A DNA stretch of 25,589 nt, taken from the NCBI GenBank assembly GCA_023431205.1, contig JAEYXQ010000144.1, forward strand, positions 1 through 25,589, in the 5' to 3' direction. The notes below the pieces were generated by a model. The model saw only the letters and a program-made list of their open reading frames with translations. It made no database searches and had not been told where the DNA came from. The position numbers were made by a program, and so were the translations under genes. Positions within the stretch are counted from its first letter, which is position 1. Every line of letters begins with the position of its first letter. Shown piece by piece: positions 7,517 through 13,375 of the stretch. Source of the DNA: Pseudomonadota bacterium. Lineage in GTDB: Bacteria; Pseudomonadota; Alphaproteobacteria; Rhizobiales; Devosiaceae.

Positions 7517-9025
7517 TCACTGCTCACTCAGCAGCTTCTGGATCGCCGCAACCATGTCCGCGCGCGCGACCTCGAACTGGCCGGGACGCGCTGCCTTCCA
7601 CTCGGCATTGTCGGTGATCCCGGCGGCGGCCTCTTTCCCGGCGACGAGGTCCTTGACCTGCACCACGCCACGGGCGCGTTCGTCGGAGCCTTCGATGATC
7701 ACGGCCGGCGCGTTGCGCTTGTCGGCATAGGCGACCTGCTTGCCGAAATTCTTGGTCTGGCCGAGGAACATTTCCGCCCTTATGCCGGCATTGCGGAGTT
7801 CGGAGACCATGGCCTGGTAGCCGGCGGTCTGGTCCTTGTCCATGACGAGCACCACCACCGGGCCGACCGGCTGGGTGGCGCCGAGATTGCCGGTGAGCTT
7901 GAGCGCATTGGCGAGGCGCGAGACGCCGATGGAGAAGCCGGTTGCCGGCACCGGTTCGCGGCGGAAGCGGGAGACCAGCCCGTCATAGCGGCCACCGCCG
8001 CCGACGGAGCCGAACACCACGTCCTGGCCCTTCTCGTTCTGCACCTTGAAGGTGAGTTCGATCTCGAACACGGGGCCGGTGTAGTATTCGAGGCCGCGGA
8101 TCACGGCGGGGTCGAACTTGATGCGATCAAAGCCATACCCGGCGGCAGCAAACAGCTCAGACATCCGGCGCAGCTCTACGATACCCTCAGCGCCGATAGA
8201 AGTGCCTCCGACGATGTCGCTCCATTCGTCGATCTGCTGGTTCCAATGGTCTTCAGCAGATTGATCAGAATTGGGGAGCATGTTCATGCCCACGTACAGC
8301 CCAACCTGAGCGATCTGGTGGGCGTCTAGCCCGGCGCCGGGGGTGAAATCTCCAGACTCATCCGTCCGTCCTGATCCCAAAAGCGCCTTAACGCCCTCAG
8401 CACCGAGACGATCATACTTGTCGATGGCCCTCAATGCGGTAAGGCGGCGAGCTGCATTTACCTCTCCGCCCAGCCCAACGGCTTCAAGAAGGCCGTCGAA
8501 CACCTTCCGGTTCGCGATCTTCACCACATACTGGCCGGCAAGGCCGAGGGCGTCCATGACGTCGGCCATCATCATGCACATCTCGGCGTCGGCTTCGGGG
8601 CCGGGCGCGCCGACGGTGTCGGCGTCGAACTGCATGAACTGGCGGAATCGGCCCGGGCCGGGCTTTTCGTTGCGGAACACATAGCCCTGCCGGTAGGAGC
8701 GGTAGGGCTTGGGCAGCGTCTCGAAGTTCTCCGCGAAATAGCGGGCAAGCGGCGCCGTCAGGTCATAGCGCAGGCTCAGCCACTGCTCGTCATCGTCCTG
8801 CAGCGAGAACACGCCGGCGTTGGGCCGGTCGGTATCGGGCAGGAACTTGCCGAGGGTTTCGGTGAACTCGAACAGCGGGGTTTCGACCGGATCGAAACCG
8901 TAGCGATGATAGACCTGCTTGATCTTGTCGATCATGGCGCCCACGGCAGCGATCTCGCCCGCGTCGCGATCCTCGAAGCCACGCGGCAGGCGTGGCACGA
9001 TGAGCTTGGTCTTGTCGGTCATCAT
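7517..9025 (-). CDS. hisS: Histidyl-tRNA synthetase, divergent alphaproteobacterial type
   Basis: A 502-residue class II synthetase that charges tRNA-His; the usual bacterial form is about 420 residues. Seen in the sequence: N-terminal PRLPRGFEDRDAGE (residues 11-24), motif 2 region YRQGYVFRNEKPGPGRFRQF (111-130), the active-site segment RGLEYYTGPVFE (310-321), motif 3-like GSVGGGGRYDGLVSRF with FSIGVSRL, and a C-terminal anticodon-binding domain (about 395-500). Residues 189-289, the insertion domain, are encoded by unusually AT-rich DNA. This divergent HisRS clade is known to recognise tRNA-His without G-1, using U72, A73 and the anticodon, and the tRNA-His in this window has those bases. 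AGGA stands three bases before the ATG at 9025 and six before the ATG at 9022, so the second start is also likely. First gene of the presumed hisS-hisZ-hisG operon. Confidence 0.96.
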   Translation of the reverse strand: MMTDKTKLIVPRLPRGFEDRDAGEIAAVGAMIDKIKQVYHRYGFDPVETPLFEFTETLGKFLPDTDRPNAGVFSLQDDDEQWLSLRYDLTAPLARYFAENFETLPKPYRSYRQGYVFRNEKPGPGRFRQFMQFDADTVGAPGPEADAEMCMMMADVMDALGLAGQYVVKIANRKVFDGLLEAVGLGGEVNAARRLTALRAIDKYDRLGAEGVKALLGSGRTDESGDFTPGAGLDAHQIAQVGLYVGMNMLPNSDQSAEDHWNQQIDEWSDIVGGTSIGAEGIVELRRMSELFAAAGYGFDRIKFDPAVIRGLEYYTGPVFEIELTFKVQNEKGQDVVFGSVGGGGRYDGLVSRFRREPVPATGFSIGVSRLANALKLTGNLGATQPVGPVVVLVMDKDQTAGYQAMVSELRNAGIRAEMFLGQTKNFGKQVAYADKRNAPAVIIEGSDERARGVVQVKDLVAGKEAAAGITDNAEWKAARPGQFEVARADMVAAIQKLLSEQ

Positions 9026-9086
9026 TGGTCCTGGAAAGTCGCGCCGTTCCTAGCGGATCGGGGGGCGAGCGGCAACAGGGTGGAGA

Positions 9087-9110
9087 GGGAGGCCGGCGAA
9101 CCGGCCTCCC
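9087..9110 (-). terminator. Strong hairpin after the DUF1127-like gene
   Basis: A perfect 10-bp stem, GGGAGGCCGG (9087-9096) and CCGGCCTCCC (9101-9110), has a four-base loop that reads TTCG in minus-strand RNA. It starts five bases after the stop of the DUF1127-like gene and 62 bases before hisS. No T-run follows, so it may be a non-canonical terminator or an RNA stabilising element. Confidence 0.55.
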
Positions 9111-9115
9111 CCGCC

Positions 9116-9394
9116 CTACATGCCGGGCCTCCTGAGGGGGGCAGGCATGGCGATGCCGTTGTGGATGTCGGTCCAGTGGGCCGCTTCTGCCGCCGGGGGC
9201 AGGCCCAGGTCGGCCCGCAGGTAGTCGGGGAGATTGGCGGGCAGCCGCGGCCGGTTCCACCAGGCAGCCACCGCTGCGGTCAGCACCGGCACGAGACCGC
9301 GCTGGTGCACGGCATCGGCAATGGAGAATTCGAGGCGCAGCACCACGCTGCGCGAGTCGATCGCGTCGTAGGTCATTTGTTGTCCGGCCGCCAT
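9116..9394 (-). CDS. DUF1127-like small protein
   Basis: A 92-residue protein (or 86 if translation starts at the ATG at 9376, which has GGA six bases upstream). The recognisable part is residues about 40-70, AAVAAWWNRPRLPANLPDYLRADLGL, which matches the DUF1127 pattern of an aromatic/arginine stretch followed by Leu-Pro-x-x-Leu-x-Asp-Leu-Gly-Leu. DUF1127 proteins are small and often arginine-rich; some alphaproteobacterial members are linked to RNA turnover and phosphate or carbon metabolism. The N-terminal 35 residues are not recognised. A strong hairpin follows the gene. The ribosome sites are mediocre, so the exact start is uncertain. Confidence 0.65.
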   Translation of the reverse strand: MAAGQQMTYDAIDSRSVVLRLEFSIADAVHQRGLVPVLTAAVAAWWNRPRLPANLPDYLRADLGLPPAAEAAHWTDIHNGIAMPAPLRRPGM

Positions 9395-9528
9395 GATGCG
9401 TACCGGTCCCTGGGTCAGAGGTGGAGACAGAACCGCAGACGGAGTCGTGGCGCGACCCGTTTTCGGCTCAGATGGTTGTGGTCAGGAAGCGTCCGGAAGA
9501 AGGGCCGCCGAAGAAGACACGTCGGGTG

Positions 9529-9588
9529 TCAGTTTCGGTGCCAGGTGCCTTTGGTAGGTCCCTGACGGAGTACGCAGAGCTTGGTCAT
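9529..9588 (-). CDS. Candidate 19-residue small ORF with a strong ribosome binding site
   Basis: The minus-strand ATG at 9588 is preceded by GGGAGG (in the complement of 9595-9600) with six-base spacing, one of the best ribosome sites in the window. It encodes MTKLCVLRQGPTKGTWHRN followed by TGA. The peptide matches no family I recognise. It sits 134 bases before the DUF1127-like gene and downstream of a cluster of hairpins after tag. It could be a leader peptide, a genuine microprotein, or a degraded start of a once longer gene. Without comparative data the call is tentative. Confidence 0.35.
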   Translation of the reverse strand: MTKLCVLRQGPTKGTWHRN

Positions 9589-9624
9589 GTAGCGCCTCCC
9601 TAGGGTTGGCAGTTGTGGACGAAG

Positions 9625-9708
9625 CGCTTCTAGCTCACGCGTTCGTGAGCCGCAAGCGACAAATGGACAGATTGTCGCAGCGGCTGCGGCTCGTGGCGGA
9701 ATTGCCAC
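9625..9708. repeat. Cluster of three inverted repeats between tag and the small ORF
   Basis: Three dyads lie within 84 bases. (1) CGCTT (9625-9629) and GCTCACG (9633-9639) pair with CGTGAGC (9644-9650) and AAGCG (9654-9658): 12 bp with a symmetric 3x3 internal loop and a CGTT loop. (2) GCGACAA (9656-9662) pairs with TTGTCGC (9672-9678). (3) GTGGC (9693-9697) pairs with GCCAC (9704-9708). Dyads 1 and 2 share three bases, so they could be alternative folds. There is no T-run typical of a terminator. The rest of the 9395-9710 gap shows only the small ORF at 9529-9588. Confidence 0.6.
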
Positions 9709-9710
9709 AG

Positions 9711-10328
9711 CTACCCCGGCCGGACCAGTTTCTGCCGCTCGGCCTCGACCTCGTCGCGGCAGAAACAGCCCTCCACATGGTCGTTCACCAGCCCCATCGC
9801 CTGCATGAAGGCGTAGCAGGTGGTGGGGCCGACAAAGGCGAAGCCGCGCTTGCGCAGATCCTTGCTGAGGGCGCGCGAGGCATCGGTCTGCGCCAAGGCA
9901 CGGATCGCCTGCCAGCTCAGATCGTCTGGTCGCTGCTCCGGCTTCGGTTCGAAGCGCCAGATATAGGCGGCAAAGGAGCCGAACTCGCGCTGCACCTCGA
10001 GGGTGCGGGCGGCATTGTTGATCGTGGCCGCGATCTTGCCGCGATGGCGGATGATGCCGGGGTCGGCGAGGAGGTGCTCGACGTCGCCCTCGTCCATCCG
10101 CGCCACCCGGGCGACGTCGAAGCCATGGAAGACCTCGCGGAAGCGGTCGCGCTTCCTGAGGATGGTGATCCAGCTCAGGCCGGACTGGAATCCTTCAAGG
10201 CAGATCTTCTCGAACAGCCGGGTGTCGTCCACAACCGGCCGGCCCCACTCCTGGTCGTGGTAGTGCCGGTAGAGCGCGTCGTCCCCCGCCCAGGGGCAAC
10301 GTGGCAGCGAATCGTGGTGGTTTGTCAT
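9711..10328 (-). CDS. tag: DNA-3-methyladenine glycosylase I
   Basis: A 205-residue base-excision repair enzyme that removes 3-methyladenine from alkylated DNA. Seen in the sequence: CPWAGDDALYRHYHDQEWGRP (residues 11-31), LEGFQSGLSWITILRKR (44-60) containing the family's active-site Glu45, and FVGPTTCYAFMQAMGLVNDH followed by VEGCFC (165-190). The zinc ligands of the family correspond to Cys11, His24, His184 and Cys188; all are present, so the protein looks intact. Length is close to the usual 190-200 residues. It is divergent from the L,D-transpeptidase gene, with 173 bases between their starts. The minus-strand transcript may continue into the hairpin region at 9625-9708. Confidence 0.96.
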   Translation of the reverse strand: MTNHHDSLPRCPWAGDDALYRHYHDQEWGRPVVDDTRLFEKICLEGFQSGLSWITILRKRDRFREVFHGFDVARVARMDEGDVEHLLADPGIIRHRGKIAATINNAARTLEVQREFGSFAAYIWRFEPKPEQRPDDLSWQAIRALAQTDASRALSKDLRKRGFAFVGPTTCYAFMQAMGLVNDHVEGCFCRDEVEAERQKLVRPG

Positions 10329-10501
10329 GCAGATCCCCCGGGCGCAGGCTCAACGGTAACGGAACACAGGCAAATCTGCGCAAAAACCCGTCAGATCGTG
10401 TCAGCAGCTGGGCCGGTTTCACCACCCGCTAACCACGTCGATTCACCGCGTGTTGGTCGGCCGGGAAGCATAGTACCGCCGATCCAATGCGGAGCGGAAC
10501 A

Positions 10502-11110
10502 ATGGCGAGCCTGGTCGGACGGTTGGTGCTTGCAGCAATGCTGGTGGTGGCGAGCGTCGCCCCAACACTGGCGCAACAATGGCGTTTCGCCCCGCCTCCG
10601 GGGGTGACGATCACCCATGGCTCGCCGCGTAACGCGTTGATGCTGCAGGCCAATGCCCAGGTGCACCCGGTCTATCTGCGCCAGGTGGTGCAGTACCCCA
10701 CCAGCGAGCGCAGCGGCACAATCGTGGTCGATACGCGCGCCCACTTCCTCTATTTCGTGCTCGGTGACGGCCGCGCCCTGCGCTACGGGATCGGCGTTGC
10801 CCGGGAGGGCTTCGAGTGGCGCGGCACGCACCGGGTGACCCGCAAGGCCGAGTGGCCGAGCTGGACCCCGCCGGCCGAAATGCGCCGCCGCCAGCCCGGC
10901 CTGCCCTCGCACATGCCCGGCGGCATCAACAATCCTCTCGGCGCCAGAGCACTTTACCTCGGCTCGACGCTTTACCGTATCCACGGCACCAACGAGCCAT
11001 GGAGCATCGGCCAGAACGTGTCCTCGGGGTGCATTCGCATGACCAATGAAGATGTGGTGGACCTTTACGATCGCGTCCAACTTAACACCAAGGTGGTCGT
11101 TATTTCCTAA
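10502..11110 (+). CDS. L,D-transpeptidase (YkuD domain), periplasmic
   Basis: A 202-residue exported cell-wall enzyme. Residues 1-24 form a signal peptide (ending TLAQ). The YkuD catalytic domain spans about residues 70-200 and begins with GTIVVDTRAHFLYFVL. The active site reads RIHGTN (His161) and SSGCIRM (Cys177), the canonical His and Cys arrangement. Such enzymes make 3-3 peptidoglycan cross-links or attach proteins to the wall. In the Hyphomicrobiales, which grow from the pole and carry many paralogues, they are abundant. The ATG at 10502 has GGAG with seven-base spacing; the upstream ATG at 10487 has no ribosome site and is not preferred. It precedes the TadG-like gene on the same strand by 63 bases. 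Confidence 0.93.
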   Translation: MASLVGRLVLAAMLVVASVAPTLAQQWRFAPPPGVTITHGSPRNALMLQANAQVHPVYLRQVVQYPTSERSGTIVVDTRAHFLYFVLGDGRALRYGIGVAREGFEWRGTHRVTRKAEWPSWTPPAEMRRRQPGLPSHMPGGINNPLGARALYLGSTLYRIHGTNEPWSIGQNVSSGCIRMTNEDVVDLYDRVQLNTKVVVIS

Positions 11111-11173
11111 CGACTCTTCGCCACACTGCGCCGGCGCCCGGTTTTACGGGCAAATGGTGTTGCGGTGGGACCA

Positions 11174-13009
11174 ATGCGACTTCCCTCGAGTCTGATCCGG
11201 CGCTTCGTCCACGACGAGCGCGGTGTGTTCGCGGTGATCTTCGGGTTGATGGCCATCGTGCTGGTGGCGGTCGGCGGGGCGGTGGTGGACTATGTCTCGC
11301 TGGAACAGGCGCGCAATCGCGCCCAGATCGCCCTCGATGCCGCTGCCCTGGCATTGCAGCCGCAGATCTACAACGCCACGGCCACACCGACCTGGATTCG
11401 CGACCGCGCGCGGGCGCTGGTGAACGACCAGATCGGCAACGACAGCCGCATCACGGTGACCATCAACACGCCGGTAATCGACCGCGAAAACGGGAGCCTG
11501 CGGCTGAGCGGCAGCTTCGACATGCCGACCTATTTCGTGCAGCTGGTGGGCGTCCGACAGGTGGGTGCAGCCTTTGCCTCGGAGGTCGTGCGCGGGGCCG
11601 TGGACGTCGAGGTTTCCGTGGCACTCGACGTTACCGGCTCGATGCGCGGCCAGCCCCTGATCGACCTCAAGGCCGCCGTTCGCGAACTGGTGGATGCGGT
11701 GGTGCAGGACGTGCAGACGCCCAACTACACCAAGATGGCGCTGGTGCCCTATTCGCAGGCAGTGAATGCGGGAAGCTACGCCACGGCGTTGCGCGGCCCC
11801 GTCCGCGGTCCGCGGGACATCACCAGCATCAGCTGGATGTTCAACACCACGATCAAGTCGATCAACGGTATTTCGCGCGCCAGCCCTGCCACGGTCACCG
11901 CGAACGGCCACGGGTTCAACAATGGGGATTGGGTGTATGTCTGGGGCGTTTTCGGCATGTCCCAGATCAACAACCGGGCCTATCAGGTGACCAACCGGAC
12001 TGCCGATACCTTCCAGTTGGCCGGCGTGAACAGCAGCAATTACGGCTGGCATATCTTCGGGGGCAACGTGCGCCGTTGCGCCAACGCCAACTGCAATGTG
12101 GTGGTGAGATCGGACAACCATGGCTACGCTGCGGGCCAGTACCTGCACATCACCGACAGCGCCATCAGCGACCTCAACGATCAGACGCTGCTTGTCGCCA
12201 GCACCACGACGCACACTCTCACCCTGAGCGAGTTCCCCACCCCGAGCGGCACCGGAACCCACACCTCAAGCACCGGCAAACTGCACTGCACCTGGCAGAC
12301 CACGGCGCAGGGCTGCACCTATTACCGCTTCTTGAATACCTCAGGCGGGTACAGCACCCATGCGCTCACCACCTGCGTCACCGAACGTACCCCCAACGGG
12401 GCCACAGACCGCCCGCCCACGACAACGCTGATGGGCAGGAACTACCCCGAATCCGGCAATGGCTGCACCAGCCACCCGATCGTCCCGTTGACGGCCAACA
12501 AGACCACGCTGCACAACACCATCAACGCGCTGGTGGACAATGGCTCCACCTCGGGCAGCCTCGGCGTATTGTGGTCCTGGTACATGCTGGCCCCCAATCT
12601 GGGCTATGTCTGGCCCGCGGAGTCGCGTCCGGCGCCGTACCGTGACAACAACCTGTTGAAGGCCGCGATCATCATGACCGACGGCGAGTTCAACACCGTG
12701 CACTGCGAAGGCGTGGTGGCGCGCAATACCGGCAACGGCAGCGGCGGCAGCAAAATCGACTGCAACGCCCCCAACGGGGACCCCTATGATCAGGCGCGCG
12801 CCTATTGCAACGCCATGAAGGCGCCGAACACCGGCATCATCGTCTATACCGTAGGCTTCGGCATCAGCGCCGGGACGCCGGCCGCCGACTTCATGAGCTC
12901 GTGCGCATCCACGCCCGAGAACGCCTTCCTTGCTCAGAACGGCGCTGCCCTGACCGCTGCGTTCCGGCAGATCGCGCAGAACATCTCGGCGCTGCGCGTG
13001 GCGCGATGA
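11174..13009 (+). CDS. TadG-like pilus-assembly protein with a split von Willebrand A domain and tandem inserted repeats
   Basis: A 611-residue envelope protein. Residues 10-45 hold the TadE/TadG-type N-terminus: a basic stretch, FVHDERGVFAVIFGLMAIVL, then a transmembrane helix, with the AQIALDAAALAL segment after it. A von Willebrand A domain starts near residue 145 with the metal-site motif DVTGSM (152-157) and resumes with KAAIIMTDGEFN (around 495-506) and VYTVGFGI. Between these halves lies about 340 residues instead of about 100. It includes two tandem segments (about 233-307 and 308-373) with a GHGFNNGD.W...G / NHGYAAGQYLHI pattern, like the FCCH-type beta domains of phage tail proteins, and several cysteines. 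The start is the ATG at 11174; an in-frame GTG at 11165 is possible. No other tad genes are visible nearby. Confidence 0.85.
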   Translation: MRLPSSLIRRFVHDERGVFAVIFGLMAIVLVAVGGAVVDYVSLEQARNRAQIALDAAALALQPQIYNATATPTWIRDRARALVNDQIGNDSRITVTINTPVIDRENGSLRLSGSFDMPTYFVQLVGVRQVGAAFASEVVRGAVDVEVSVALDVTGSMRGQPLIDLKAAVRELVDAVVQDVQTPNYTKMALVPYSQAVNAGSYATALRGPVRGPRDITSISWMFNTTIKSINGISRASPATVTANGHGFNNGDWVYVWGVFGMSQINNRAYQVTNRTADTFQLAGVNSSNYGWHIFGGNVRRCANANCNVVVRSDNHGYAAGQYLHITDSAISDLNDQTLLVASTTTHTLTLSEFPTPSGTGTHTSSTGKLHCTWQTTAQGCTYYRFLNTSGGYSTHALTTCVTERTPNGATDRPPTTTLMGRNYPESGNGCTSHPIVPLTANKTTLHNTINALVDNGSTSGSLGVLWSWYMLAPNLGYVWPAESRPAPYRDNNLLKAAIIMTDGEFNTVHCEGVVARNTGNGSGGSKIDCNAPNGDPYDQARAYCNAMKAPNTGIIVYTVGFGISAGTPAADFMSSCASTPENAFLAQNGAALTAAFRQIAQNISALRVAR

Positions 13010-13030
13010 CAATGTGCGTGCAGTGGGGAG

Positions 13031-13107
13031 TGGTACCGCCTCCCCGGATCGAACGGGGGACCTCTAGATCCACAATCTAGCGCTCTAACCAACTGAGCTA
13101 AGGCGGC
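13031..13107 (-). tRNA. tRNA-His (anticodon GTG)
   Basis: A complete 77-base cloverleaf with encoded CCA. The acceptor stem GCCGCCT pairs with AGGCGGT, with G1 opposite U72. The D arm is TAGCTCAGTTGGTTAGAGC, the anticodon stem CTAGA/TCTAG with loop TTGTGGA (anticodon at 13071-13073), and the T arm CCCCG TTCGATC CGGGG. The discriminator is A73 and the base before G1 is T, so no G-1:C73 pair can be encoded. These are the known features of tRNA-His in the alphaproteobacterial group that uses the divergent HisRS. Confidence 0.97.
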
Positions 13108-13149
13108 AGGGTGGCTTGCGGGAGCTGGGCTCCGGCTGAAAGCGGGCGG

Positions 13150-13178
13150 AACATAGGTAAAGAATGCGGCGATGACAA
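13150..13178 (-). promoter_or_regulatory. tRNA-His promoter
   Basis: On the minus strand, -35 TTGTCA (complement of 13173-13178) and -10 TATGTT (complement of 13150-13155) are 17 bases apart. The predicted start of transcription is about 35 bases before the mature tRNA 5' end. Confidence 0.65.
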
Positions 13179-13320
13179 GCACCGATTTTGCCTGTTCCGA
13201 ACCCTGGCATTCACGAGCCGCTTAACCAAATGCCGTATTGGTGCGAGCTCACGGATGCACTGCACTGGACCGCGGTTTTGCCCCGGGATAATGAAGAAAC
13301 CTTGCAAGGGGGCGGCCAAT

Positions 13321-13339
13321 CTGTACCGAATTGGTACAG
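13321..13339. promoter_or_regulatory. Operator-like dyad upstream of the PAS protein
   Basis: CTGTACC (13321-13327) and GGTACAG (13333-13339) form a perfect 7-bp inverted repeat around GAATT, 37 bases before the ATG of the PAS protein. The size and symmetry fit a dimeric transcription-factor site. No factor can be named, and chance is not excluded. Confidence 0.4.
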
Positions 13340-13375
13340 CCCACACCGCTGAGTACCGGAGGCGCCCTGGGCGAT

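Noticed and set aside
9421..9603. A 60-codon plus-strand open frame in the tag-DUF1127 gap
   Set aside because: No ribosome site, no recognised family, and it lies opposite the better supported small ORF and leader structures.
10487..10501. An earlier ATG for the L,D-transpeptidase
   Set aside because: No ribosome site precedes it, and it would place MRSGT in front of a signal peptide that already starts properly at 10502.
11860..12300. A prophage remnant, suggested by tail-like repeats
   Set aside because: The repeats are in frame inside one TadG-like gene. No integrase, capsid, terminase or att sites are present around it.
13031..13107. Integration site for a mobile element at the tRNA gene
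   Set aside because: Neither side holds an integrase or a duplicated tRNA 3' end; the flanks are ordinary chromosomal genes.
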